Positions 20,135 to 29,897 of a stretch of 64,000 nucleotides of DNA are shown here, one piece after another (position 1 is the stretch's first letter; every line of letters begins with the position of its first letter). Origin of the DNA: Ascarosepion bandense (taxonomy: Eukaryota > Mollusca > Cephalopoda > Sepiida > Sepiidae); assembly GCA_037127315.1 (NCBI GenBank), contig JBBBDQ010001277.1:410001-474000 (forward strand). Direction: 5' to 3'. The notes beneath the pieces were generated by a model. The model ran no database searches. It was not told the DNA's origin and saw only the letters and a program-made list of their open reading frames with translations. Position numbers and translations under genes: made by a program.

Positions 20135-22892
20135 GAGTGAGGTGTTCTACGAGGATCATTCAATAAATAAGGTGAATTTTTCGGTATAAGGCCTTCTACG
20201 AGGTCATTCAATAAATAAGGTGAATTTTTCGGTATAAGGACTTCTACGGGGTCATTCAATAAATAAGGTGAATTTTTCGGTATAAGGACTTCTACGAGGG
20301 TCATTCAATAAATAAAAGGTGAATTTTCGGTATAGGCCTTCTTTTGAGGGTCATTCAATAAATAAGGTGAATTTTTCGATTTTTCGGTATAGGACTTCTA
20401 CGAGGATCATTCGAATAAATAAGGTGAATTTTTCGGTATAAGGCCTTCTACGGGGAGTCATTCAATAAATAAGGTGGACACCGGTATAAGGACTTCTACG
20501 AGGTTATTCAATAAATAAGGTAAATTTTTCGATTTTTCGGTATAAGGACTTCTACGAGGTCATTCAATAAATAAGGTGAATTTTTCGATTTTTCGGTATA
20601 AGGACTTCTACGAGGGTCATTCAATAAATAAGGTAGATTTTTCGGTATAAGGACTTCTACGAGGGTCATTCAATAAATAAGGTGAATTTTTCGATTTTTT
20701 TCGGTATAAGGACTTCTACGAGGATCATTCAATAAATAAGGTGAATTTTTTTCGGTATAAGGACTTCTACGAGGGTCATTCAATAAATAAGGTGAATTTT
20801 TCGGTATAAGGACTACAAAAGGGTCGTTCAATAAATGAATTAGGAATTTTTCGGTATAAGGCCTTCTACGAGGGTCATTCAATAAATAAGGTGAATTTTT
20901 TCGGTATAAGGACTTCTACGAGGTCGAACGCAATAAATAGGTGAATTTTTCGGTATAAGGACTTCTACGAGGATCATTCAATAAATAGGTGAATTTTTCA
21001 GTATAAGGCCTTCTACGAGGTCATTCAATAAATAAAGGTGAATTTTTCGGTATAAGGACTTCTACGAGGTCATTCAATAAATAAGGTGAATTTTTCAGTA
21101 TAAGGACTTCTACGAGAGTCATTCAATAAAATAAAAGGTGAATTTTTCGATTTTCGGTATAGGACTTCTACGAGGTCATTCAATAAATAGATTGAAGATT
21201 TTTCGATTTTTCGGTATAGAGGACTTCTACGAGGAGGTCATTCAATAAATAGGTGAATTTTTCGGTATAAGGACTTCTACGAGGTCATTCAATAAATAAA
21301 GGTGAATTTTTCGATTTTTCGGTATAAGGACTTCTACGAGGTCATTCAATAAATAGGTGAATTTTTCGGTATAAGGACACTACCAGGGTCATTCAATAAA
21401 TAAGGTGAATTTTTCAATTTTTTCGGTATAAGGACTTCTACGAGGATCATTCAATAAATAAGGTGAATTTTTCGGTATAAGGACTTCTACGAGAATCATT
21501 CAATAAATAAGTGAATTTTTTCGGTATAAGGCCTTCTACGAGGGTCATTCCAATAAATAAGGGTAAGATTTTCGGTATAAGGACTTCCACGAGGTCATTC
21601 AATAAATAGGTGAATTCTTTTCGTATAAGGACTTCTACGAGGGTCATTCAATAAATAAGGTGAATTTTTCAGTATAAGGCCTTCTACGAGGTCATTCAAT
21701 AAACTAATTTGAATTTTTCGGTACTTAAGGACTACCACGAGGGTCATTCAATAAATAAGGTGAATTTTCGGTATAAGGACTTCTACGAGGTCATTCAATA
21801 AATAAGGTGAATTTTTCGATTTTCCGGTATAAGGACATCTACGAGGGTCATTCAATAAATAAGGTGAATTTTTCGATTTTTCGGTATAAGGACTTCTACG
21901 AGGGTCATTCAATAAATAAGGTGAATTTTTCGGTATAAGGACTTCTACGAGGGTCATTCAATAAATAAGGTGAATTTTTCGATTTTTCGGTAGAAGGACT
22001 TCTACGAGGGTCATTCAATAAATAAGGTGAATTTTTCGATTTTTCGGTATAAGGACTTCTACGAGGGTCATTCAATAAATAAGGTGAATTTTTCGGTATA
22101 AGGACTTCTACGAGGGTCATTCAATAAATAAGGTGAATTTTTCGATTTTTCGGTATAAGGACTTCTACGAGGGTCATTCAATAAATAAGGTGAATTTTTC
22201 GGTATAAGGACTTCTACGAGGGTCATTCAATAAATAAGGTGAATTTTTCGGTGTAAGGACTTCTACGAGGGTCATTCAATAAATAAGGTGAATTTTTCGG
22301 TATAAGGACTTCTACGAGGGTCATTCAATAAATAAGGTGAATTTTTCGGTATAAGGTCTTCTACGAGGGTCATTCAATAAATAAGGTGAATTTTTCGGTA
22401 TAAGGACTTCTACGAGGGTCATTCAATAAATAAGGTGAATTTTTCGATTTTTCGGTATAAGGACTTCTACGAGGGTCATTCAATAAATAAGGTGAATTTT
22501 TCGATTTTTCGGTATAAGGACTTCTACGAGGGTCATTCAATAAATAAGGTGAATTTTTCGGTATAAGGACTTCTACGAGGGTCATTCAATAAATAAGGTG
22601 AATTTTTCGGTGTAAGGACTTCTACGAGGGTCATTCAATAAATAAGGTGAATTTTTCGGTATAAGGACTTCTACGAGGGTCATTCAATAAATAAGGTGAA
22701 TTTTTCGGTATAAGGTCTTCTACGAGGGTCATTCAATAAATAAGGTGAATTTTTCGGTATAAGGACTTCTACGAGGGTCATTCAATAAATAAGGTGAATT
22801 TTTCGGTATAAGGACTTCTACGAGGGTCATTCAATAAATAAGGTGAATTTTTCGGTAGAGGACTTCGACGAGGGTCATTCAATAAATAATAT
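20135..22892. repeat. 49/57-bp minisatellite, about 53 units
   Basis: The short unit (49 bp) contains ggtataaggacttctacgag and ggtcattcaataaataagg and gtgaatttttc. The long unit has an extra 8 bp (atttttcg). The right part (22000-22860) is nearly perfect and contains a 359-bp higher-order duplication (22144-22502 and 22503-22861), fixed by the marker variants 'ggtgtaagg' (22251, 22610) and 'ataaggtctt' (22351, 22710). The left part is full of small indels. Minus-strand MTLVEVLIPKNSPYLLND frames are translations of the array. Confidence 0.95.
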
Positions 22893-23029
22893 ACACCGCA
22901 TACACACTATTCTCCTTCTGGTCGTGTTCCTTTCAGAATTCGACGTTCTCATCAGTTTATGCACATATCCACTTTACAAGTTGATGTGGATCTTACGCTG
23001 ACGAATATCACACTACACTTATGATGCGG

Positions 23030-23641
23030 TTTCCGGTTTTCTCTTTTCTAATCTTCTCACTGTGTTTTTTTTTTCAATTGGAGTAGATAGACTAAACTAT
23101 CGCCCGGTTCACACTCCACTCACATCTATTGAACAGGTGAAGAGGCTCATCCCTTGTTTCCTGTTTAGGATGCGGTTTCCGGTTTTCTCTTTTCTAATCT
23201 TCTCACTGTTTTCTTTTTTCAGTTGGAGTAGATAGACTAAACTATCGCCCGGTTCACACTCCACTCACATCTATTGAACAGGTGAAGAGGCTCATCCCTT
23301 GTTTCCTGTTTAGGATGCGGTTTCCGGTTTTCTCTTTTCTAATCTTCTCACTGTTTTCTTTTTTCAGTTGGAGTAGATAGACTAAACTATCGCCCGGTTC
23401 ACACTCCACTCACATCTATTGAACAGGTGAAGAGGCTCATCCCTTGTTTCCTGTTTAGGATGCGGTTTCCGGTTTTCTCTTTTCTAATCTTCTCACTGTT
23501 TTCTTTTTTCAGTTGGAGTAGATAGACTAAACTATCGCCCGGTTCACACTCCACTCACATCTATTGAACAGGTGAAGAGGCTCATCCCTTGTTTCCTGTT
23601 TAGGATGCGGTTTCCGGTTTTCTCTTTTCTAATCTTCTCAC
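23030..23641 (+). repeat. 145-bp tandem repeat, second array
   Basis: Units begin at 23078, 23223, 23368 and 23513, exactly 145 bp apart and almost identical. It is the same family as 4285-4857 but much more homogeneous, which implies recent amplification or conversion. It is followed by the LINE-type tail at 23642-23705. Confidence 0.9.
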
Positions 23642-23705
23642 TCTTATGTAGCCCCCTGCACATCAGTGGCGTTACCGCCTTGCTTGTGATGATATGATTA
23701 AAAAA
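23642..23705 (+). mobile_element. LINE-type 3' tail
   Basis: tgtagccccctgcacatcag, tggcgttaccgccttgct and an A-run end the 145-bp array, exactly as at 4858-4921. Confidence 0.65.
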
Positions 23706-23959
23706 AAAAAAGAAGGTATTCCTTGTCCGCCTTCAGACGGTTAGAGATAACAGATCTTCCTGCGTGCCTTGGGGATCTTGACAACCCCACAAAAAGGAAG
23801 ATAAATAGCGGAAGGATTATATCAGGACATACGATCCCGTATCCTCTCAAATTCACATCCAGAACTTCCTCAAATTTATTTCTGATTAATTTTACAAAAA
23901 AAAAGGCCATATCCTCCCTGGCCCTCGTCCACGATATACTCAACTGTTTCCTAAAGTAA
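23706..23959. other. Unrecognised sequence with overlapping frames
   Basis: A 78-codon plus-strand frame (23723-23959) and an 81-codon minus-strand frame (23698-23943) overlap. Composition is less AT-rich than the surroundings. No family was recognised and no splice or promoter context supports a gene. Confidence 0.25.
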
Positions 23960-24144
23960 ATATTTTTTCAAATACGTCTATAACAAACGTATGCTTTGAT
24001 AAAATTTATACAAATTTTAGCATTTTCGCTAAATCCTCTCACCATCCGTAATCAATTTTTTCTAATCACTCATTCAGTAATCTGACAAATTCTTCCTATT
24101 TCACTTTGTTATAATAAAGACCACTGTGTATTCATTTATATATA

Positions 24145-24452
24145 TATATATATATATATATCCGAGTGAGTATAGAATGAGGAGAGAAAAAAAAGAAAAT
24201 TTTTTCCGTCCAAAACATTAATTTATAACGATATATGATGTATAGAACTGTGAATATGTATTATAAATTATGTTTTAGAACATGTACATAATTTCTTCTA
24301 TATATGTCCTCTTCTCTACAATCGTATGGCTGTTTCAGTGTTTGGACTCAAACACATCATCGGGAGAAAAAACCCCATATGATTGAAACAGCCATATGAT
24401 TGGAGAGAAGAGGACATATATAGAAGAAATTATGTATATGTTCTAAAACATA

Positions 24453-24475
<23 letters not shown>
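24145..24475. mobile_element. Palindromic element with hammerhead-like core, 1
   Basis: Arms at about 24262-24335 and 24386-24450 (aacatgtacataatttctt, tatgtcctcttctc, atggctgtttca and the inverse) sit between TA tracts. The outer part (ccgagtgagtatagaatgag, ccgtccaaaacattaattta) is related to the elements at 24880-25375 and 25925-26060. There is no coding capacity. Confidence 0.6.
24310..24370 (-). ncRNA. Degenerate hammerhead-like motif 1
   Basis: Minus strand: CCGATGA (24363-24357; C replaces the expected U4), stem II GTGTTT/AAACAC with loop GAGTCC, GAAA (24336-24333), a stem III closing before GTA (24319-24317), and stem I GAGAAGA pairing with TTTTCTC (7 bp, one wobble) in the correct position. 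A U-U mismatch lies where the first stem II pair should be. The geometry is complete but two core positions are off, so activity is doubtful. Confidence 0.45.
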
Positions 24476-24485
<10 letters not shown>

Positions 24486-24487
<2 letters not shown>

Positions 24488-24580
24488 AAATCTAAGCAAG
24501 AGCCAACAACCTACCAGCCAATTTCCCTGACGAGCCGTTGGGCGAAACCGTGGTAGGTTGTTGGCTCTTGCTTAGATTTT
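24486..24580 (+). ncRNA. Candidate hammerhead 2, built on a 30-bp palindrome
   Basis: The arms tctaagcaagagccaacaac and gttgttggctcttgcttaga (24491-24510 and 24556-24575) pair over about 30 bp. Between them: CTGACGA (24527-24533; the variable seventh position is C), stem II GCC/GGC with loop GTTG, GAAA (24544-24547), stem III ACC/GGT and cleavage triplet GTA (24553-24555). The sequence after the triplet is the right arm, so the palindrome is stem I, with a 15-nt bulge on its 5' side. The core bases are all intact. Confidence 0.55.
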
Positions 24581-24844
24581 CTGTCTTTGTTTGCTCTACT
24601 TTCGTATTGAGCGCTTTAGTGTTAGGGTTTTCCTCTTGGGTTTTTTCTTTCTTACGTGTACTTAACTTTTTATTCATGTACTTCGTTTGTTTCTTTTTTT
24701 ATTTCCCCTTCTTTTCCCTCCGAGTTCGTTCTAGGTGGGTTGTACAAGACGATTTATATTATAGATTGATTAATACTAGTTTCGGCAGAGTTAGTTCTGC
24801 TGCTATTGGCATTTTTATTACTATAGTTGATATTATTATTATTA

Positions 24845-24879
<35 letters not shown>
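24581..24879. other. T-rich stretch between hammerhead-like elements
   Basis: Open on the plus strand (24538-24915) but with no recognised homology. Ends in an ATT/TA tract at about 24832-24882. It may be the body of the element whose 5' end is the palindrome at 24486-24580. Confidence 0.35.
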
Positions 24880-24886
<7 letters not shown>

Positions 24887-25361
24887 AAGTGAATAAAGAA
24901 CGAAGAAAATATTAACAGTGTTCAAAACGTTAATTCAAAACAGTGCTCAATATAGAAATAGAGCTAGGAATATTTATTTTAAATTATAATTTAAAACATG
25001 TACAAATTATAAACTACTACAAAGTGTACATTTTGTTTCGACATTGAAACAATGTTTCAATGTCGAAGGACGATGTCTCATCAGGTAGTGTAAAGAAAAT
25101 GGTAAAATCATTTCCTTATAAAGTTATATTGGCCAACTTTGTGTGAGAGGTAAGGGGCTTAGAGAAAATGGGAAATCCGAATTGAGAGTTCTAATTAAGA
25201 AATTGAACAAAATGTACAATTTTGTAGTAGATTGTAGTAGATTTCTACATGTTCTAAACTATAATTTATAATAAATAAACATAGATAACTTTACATATTG
25301 ACAACTGTTTTAAATTAATGTTTTGAACGTTGTTAATATTTTCTTCGTTCCTTATTCACTT

Positions 25362-25375
<14 letters not shown>
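24880..25375. mobile_element. Palindromic element with hammerhead core, 3
   Basis: Bounded by TA tracts. The left end (ccaagtgaataaagaacgaa, gaaaatattaacagtgttc) and the right end (its inverse, finishing ttcgttccttattcacttgg) form terminal inverted repeats of about 65 bp, followed by subterminal inverse similarity (tttaaaacatgtac / acatgttctaaac). No coding frame. The ends resemble the PLE end at 54860-54880 (caaaacgttttaatattctt), so a PLE-derived non-autonomous element is the best guess. Confidence 0.6.
25016..25089 (-). ncRNA. Candidate hammerhead ribozyme 3 (well formed)
   Basis: Minus strand: stem I ACTAC/GTAGT (25089-25085 with 25020-25016), CTGATGA (25084-25078), stem II GACAT ... ATGTC with a G-C pair at the core, GAAA, stem III ACAAA/TTTGT (five pairs including the essential A-U) and cleavage triplet GTA. 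All conserved core bases are present. The apical part of stem II contains a perfect 12-bp hairpin, cgacattgaaac / gtttcaatgtcg, which repeats the GAAAC end, as if the core had been locally duplicated. Confidence 0.65.
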
Positions 25376-25409
<34 letters not shown>

Positions 25410-25835
25410 ACGTTGGTTAGTTCCTGTGACCACTCTACTCTAGTCTACACGTTACTCCAATAGTACTCACGTGTTTAAGAGGGCATGAACATCATATTCC
25501 TGTATGCAAGTAGGTATACAACAATATATATATATATAGGCATAATTTAATTTTTCTAGTGAAAATACGAAAAAATTATATCTTCTAGCTAATATATGCA
25601 TTGGGAATGGCTAACTAAAAGTTAAGGCCAAAATCATCTTATCGCTTGAGATAACAATACAGACTCCAGTAACAACTATCATTGTAAATCTAACCCCATC
25701 ACACTGATATTTTTTTAGGCCAAGTTCTGGGATGCCAATAATAACAGACACTGTAAATCTAAACTCCCCACCCCGACTTTTTTTTCTCTCATGATTCTTT
25801 TTGTCTGGATAAATCTAACCCATTCATTGGTGGAT
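25376..25835. other. Unassigned intergenic sequence
   Basis: TA tract at 25367-25407, a short one near 25526. No coding frame or repeat recognised. Confidence 0.4.
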
Positions 25836-26280
25836 GAATTTGGTCTGATGAGCGGTCTGTAAGATCTCTGCAAAATAAACTATTACCAATGGATTTATAA
25901 AAACATCCAAATTATTTTCATTATATATATCCGAGTGAATACAGAACGAAGAAAGAATTCTTACAACGTCCAAAACATTAATTTAAAACGGTGCTCAATA
26001 TATAATATACAGAGCTGTGAATATTTATTATAAATTATATTTTAGAACATGTACATTGAATCTTCAATGTCGAAACAAACGTACCTTTGTCGTGGATATA
26101 TATATAAAAATTATGTACATGTCCTAAAATGTAATTTATAATATATATATATATATATATATAGTTGTGAGGAATTTGGTCTGATGAGCGGTCTGTAAGA
26201 GCTCCGTGAAGTAAGCTATTAGCAATGGATTTATAAAAACATCCAACTTACTTTCACTGCATATATATATATATATATAT
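25836..26280 (+). repeat. Direct repeat pair around a hammerhead-element fragment
   Basis: The segment gaatttggtctgatgagcgg ... ggatttataaaaacatcc occurs at 25836-25925 and again at 26166-26270. Between them (25925-26150) is a piece of the palindromic family (cgagtgaatacagaacgaag) with a 3' half-hammerhead at about 26068-26092 (cgaaacaaacgtacctttgt, then c). A TA tract closes the block. Confidence 0.55.
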
Positions 26281-26299
26281 ATATATTCTTTTTTTTTTT

Positions 26300-26479
26300 T
26301 TTTTTTTTCAAAACATATTTCCCCAAGCAAGTCGGTGACGCCACTGATGCGCATGGGGCTACTTAAGAGTAGAATGATTGGAAAAGAGAAAGCCGGAAAC
26401 CACATCCTAAACAAGAAACAAGGGATGAGCTTCTTCACCTGTTCAAAAGACCTGGGTGTAGTGTGAACCGGGCGATAGT

Positions 26480-26480
<1 letters not shown>
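26300..26480 (-). repeat. Single 145-bp unit with LINE-type tail, minus strand
   Basis: Read on the minus strand, one unit of the 145-bp repeat (cactacacccaggtcttttg, aagaagctcatcccttgttt) leads into gtagccccatgcgcatcagt. It is followed by (CT)n and (TA)n at 26487-26568. Confidence 0.7.
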
Positions 26481-26571
<91 letters not shown>

Positions 26572-26629
26572 TTTAGTGTATGCACCTGGTCATTGCTACG
26601 TTACGCATAACTAATGAACAGTGCTTTTC

Positions 26630-26710
26630 ATAACCATTGTGAATTCTTAGGTTCGTAAAATGTAACGATCGGGGAAACATCCTCTCGGGAGTCTGATTTT
26701 TCTAACTCAG
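26630..26710 (-). pseudogene. LINE C-terminal scrap
   Basis: Minus-strand text cgagaggatgtttccccgat, then cgttacattt, matches the GCFPDHYNL-type C-terminus also seen at 40440-40700. Short and decayed. Confidence 0.4.
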
Positions 26711-26766
26711 GATTACATAGAAAGAGACAGGGTTTCTACGGAGAAGCCCTCCGCGGCCCGTCAGTC

Positions 26767-27255
26767 AGGATCAAAGTGCAGTATCTGTTCTTGGATGCTC
26801 ACTACTTACTCGCCGGCGTTGGAGCAATGACCAGCTTAGACTAGCTTTTAACCAGATTTGACAAGCAATGACCAGCTAAGACTAGCTTTGTGCCCAGTTA
26901 CCGCGTAAACGGGAGTTGGGTAATCTTTGACCAGTGACCTGAGCGTACGCTCTCATGCTCCCCACGTTAAAAACTGACCTTGTGTCACAACTCGCTCCAG
27001 TGGGGGAGTAGGGGAAATCTCGTATCAAAGTGTTGTATCTGTCACTTCCTGCTCGCCGGCCGCATGGAAGCAATGATCAACTAAGACTGGCTTTGACAAG
27101 CAATGACCAGCTAAGGCCAGCTTTGTACCCTGTAACCGCAAAAGCAGGAGCTGGGTTATCTTTGATCAGTGGCCTGAGCGTACGCTCTCGTGTTCCCCAC
27201 GTTAAAGACTGACCTTGTGTCACTACTGGCTTCATTAAGGGAGTAGGGTAAATCT
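26767..27255. repeat. Two-copy tandem duplication, about 235-245 bp, GC-richer
   Basis: The segments around 26880-26985 and 27115-27220 align through 'gacctgagcgtacgctctc', 'ccccacgttaaa' and 'gactgaccttgtgtcac'. Composition is clearly more GC-rich than the flanks. Short frames on both strands have no recognised homology. Confidence 0.65.
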
Positions 27256-27629
27256 CGGGCCGTTCACCCTAGACTTAAACAGGTGAAGACTTTTGTTCCA
27301 CCAATTAACGGTTTCGGGGAAGACGCTGTCTATGTGGAACTTCTTATTTACCAGACGAATATGAAGACAATAATTATACTTCATGTACGTGGCATGACTA
27401 TTCTGAGCTAGGAAGATCTGAACTCGTGAATCTAAGGAATGTTGGTGGTTTGAGCATTTTCCATGGAAATAGCGACATAATATTGAGGGGCTAGCAACAA
27501 TTCTTCTATGAGAAAAGGTTTTCAGGGTTGAAAATGATCAATCACTCGCAAGGCTGGGTTTTGAAACATGTCAAAGCCGAGCAGTCACTACTGGTACCAC
27601 ACGTAGTATCACGTCCCTAAGATGAGCAA

Positions 27630-27890
27630 ACATGAATATAAAGAGTTTGATTGGAAATTTATGCCACATACACCATATTCTACTGATTTATCCCCATCAA
27701 GCTACCAACTTTTTTCGATCGATTTTTAACAATTTGAGGGGTGTTTCCTTCAACAATGTTGTGGAGCTTAAAACGTTTTTTAATAGATAGATTTCGTATT
27801 TTATTCATGACGCAATGTTTTGAAATAGTTTTCGGTTTATAAGAAAACAACTCGAACCTGTTGACAATTGAAGACATCCTGATGAGGAAT
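27630..27890 (+). pseudogene. mariner transposase, C-terminal remnant
   Basis: Plus-strand peptide: KEFDWKFMPHTPYSTDL, then SPSSYQLF, SIFNNLRGVSFNNVVELK, FFNR, stop, ISYFIHDAMF and an LEPVDN-like end. This follows the mariner pattern (W..LPHPPYSPDLAPSDYHLF...). The third catalytic Asp, expected in SPSDY, is Ser here, and stops interrupt the frame. No terminal repeats were located. Confidence 0.7.
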
Positions 27891-28369
27891 CATCTCGTTA
27901 TACTTTAAACAAAATGTCATATCTTTGAAGACTTTTTATCCGTAAATTTGCTATTTTGTCTTTGAAACAAATGCCTGAGAAAGATATTGGATGTTTAACA
28001 GAATTTTATAATGTTTTTGCTACTTTTTTCGGCATCCATCAGATTAGCTAATCGAATCTGTTTTTTTTTTGTTTTCCGTTTTAAAAACGTGTAAAATCTT
28101 TACTTAAAGATGTCAAACGAGGTATATCCAGAGATTCGCTAAAAATGAGCATACATAATGTAAAAATGCCAAAAAACTTAATAAAAACAAAATTTTATCG
28201 TCAGTCATTAAGTTATTATTAAGATGAAAGTCATAAGATTAATACTAATATTAAAACATATTTCTTAGTCCTTTTTAGAACGTTCAATATCTTGTTTAAC
28301 ATTTAGTTTTTCTTGGGTTTACGAGGAGCCATGAAAAGTTTGAGTGTTTTTTTTTTATAGAGAAAAACG
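27891..28369. other. AT-rich spacer
   Basis: No coding frame, structured repeat or recognisable element. Confidence 0.4.
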
Positions 28370-28407
28370 CATTGATCTTGGAATCATTTCGAACTATTTT
28401 TCTCTTC

Positions 28408-28462
28408 TTGGTATAACAGAAACGTTTCGACCAAGTACCCTCTGGTCATCATCAGGTGTCCA
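28408..28462 (-). ncRNA. Candidate hammerhead 4
   Basis: Minus strand: CTGATGA (28455-28449), an extra T, stem II GACCA/TGGTC with loop GAGGGTACT, GAAA (28428-28425), a short stem III (A-U, C-G, G-U over TTTC) and triplet GTT. Stem I is poor next to the core and better further out (tgg/cca). The flanking sequence suggests a PLE end. Core bases are intact, helices are marginal. Confidence 0.45.
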
Positions 28463-28546
28463 TTGATTGACTGATATGGATTATCTTGTTGATTATTGTA
28501 AAATATCCTGCGAAATCAGTTATCGTTCTTTCATGTTGGAATTGGT

Positions 28547-28642
28547 CCGTCACTACCAGATCCAGGGATTGAACACATGACCACTTGATGATACTAACAA
28601 AGGTACAACCAACTACTATATCCACTACGCCACTGTCCCGAA
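28547..28642 (-). mobile_element. tRNA-derived SINE head, another family
   Basis: Minus strand: A-box-like agtggcgtagtggata and B-box-like gtgttcaatccctgga, about 50 bp apart. No body of SINE-1 follows. Confidence 0.5.
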
Positions 28643-29087
28643 GGAATTTAATAGTGTATTATTGGAACCTTTTATATTCAGTGTCAGATAGTTTTTGACA
28701 ACTGGATTATGATGATAACCAAAGAGTATTTAGTCGAAACGTGTTGTCTATTATATTATAGCATCTATATCAACCAAGACGCGAACAAGAGTTCGAAAAT
28801 AATTCCAAGATTATTAAAAATTACTAATCTCAGAAATGAATGCAAAAAACACATTGGTTTTAAATTCTTTAAAAATCATAATAATTCCTGGATTTGATGG
28901 ATTTAATCGCGGATTTATTCCCAAATGAATGAAATTATTTATGAAAGGTTTCTTTATATATATATATATATACAGACATGACAGAATTAAATAGACACCA
29001 AGATAAATATTATTTCTGATTTTTTTTAATAACCAAGATGGATTAACATAGATTATTGGATTAAAATTGCATATAACAATACTGGAA

Positions 29088-29220
29088 CATGCCACGAACC
29101 AAAGGAGCATCAGACCTATCCGAATTTCAGCGGGTACGTATCGTGGGCTAACATGAAGGTAGTGGTTTCCGGATCCATGGTCCTGGAGCTCAGACTCTTT
29201 GAACGTTGGCACGAAAGACT
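29088..29220 (+). pseudogene. Tc1-like transposase, N-terminal remnant
   Basis: The frame starts MPRTKGASDLSEFQRVRIVG, then a stop, then HEGSGF. This is the start of Tc1-like transposases (helix-turn-helix region). The following text 'ccatggtcctggagctcaga' and 'cacgaaagactaaaaagc' recurs at 50463-50525, so both sites hold pieces of one element. Confidence 0.6.
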
Positions 29221-29344
29221 AAAAAGCAATAATTGTTTCCAGTTAAAGCGAAACCGTAGACAAAGTTCCATTTATAAATAAGTTTAGATAACTTCATCAA
29301 CTTCAATATTTTAAAAACTATTTAGAATTTGTACATGAGAAGGA

Positions 29345-29612
29345 TAGACACTGTGGTGCAGTGGATATCGGCTCAGAACAAGAAATCGGAGAGCCGAGTT
29401 CGAATTCCAGTTGATTTCGTTGCCTTTACATAGACGTAAATAGCCTTAAGAACGATATTAATTCTTCTCTTTTTCTCCAGCTATGGGTTAAATAGCATGA
29501 CACATTCGGTTCAATAGCCTTTGCTGACAACCGGTCTATCGCAGAAAGTAATGCTGTAAAATCTGCCCAGTCAGTCATGTCACTTTCGAGACATGATCGC
29601 CTAAGCGAGCTA
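29345..29612 (+). mobile_element. SINE-1, near full length
   Basis: Head (tgtggtgcagtggatatcgg; B box gagttcgaattccagtt), body with a small deletion, and end at 'gagacatgatcgcctaagcg'. It runs into the microsatellite-carrying repeat. Confidence 0.75.
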
Positions 29613-29762
29613 AGAACACTCGCAGACGCTTATAGTACAGGTTTGTAAATTTTCAAGAAAATCGGTTCAGCAGTTTCGGAGTCTATAGGTAACGAACATA
29701 CACACACAGACACACACACGCACACATACACACACACAGACAGACAAAGTTCCATTTATAAC
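29613..29762 (+). repeat. Microsatellite-carrying repeat, copy 2
   Basis: aagaacactcgcagacgctt, ttttcaagaaaatcggttca, gagtctataggtaacg, then a CA-rich run and 'aaagttccatttata'. Same element as 7497-7622 (opposite orientation) and 51000-51112. Confidence 0.7.
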
Positions 29763-29770
29763 TAAGTTTG

Positions 29771-29887
29771 GCTTACGGCCTATCACGTTCAATACACCGG
29801 TTCTCGCTCGATCATCGAAGTTAAGCAACGTTGAGCCTGGTCAGTACTTAGATGGGTGACCGCTTGGGAATACCAGGTGCTGTAAGC
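29771..29887 (+). rRNA. 5S rRNA-like sequence, probably a pseudogene
   Basis: 117 bp with matching ends gcttac/gtaagc (helix I), the A-box region gaagttaagcaacgt, and the C-box region agtacttagatgggtgacc. It aligns along its whole length with animal 5S rRNA (usually about 119-120 nt). Most differences from the usual sequence are C-to-T or G-to-A, as expected from decay at methylated CpG. No T-run terminator follows. A SINE-1 head starts 10-15 bp downstream. Calling it 5S-derived is safe; function is unlikely. Confidence 0.8.
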
Positions 29888-29897
29888 GTATAGTGAC

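Noticed and set aside
20135..22892. CRISPR-like array or repeat protein (MTLVEVLIPKNSPYLLND)
   Set aside because: Units are contiguous with no unique spacers, in a eukaryotic repeat context. The peptide is a translation of the minisatellite and is broken by frequent indels.
27876..27900. CTGATGA next to the mariner remnant
   Set aside because: No GAAA at a suitable distance and no stem II.
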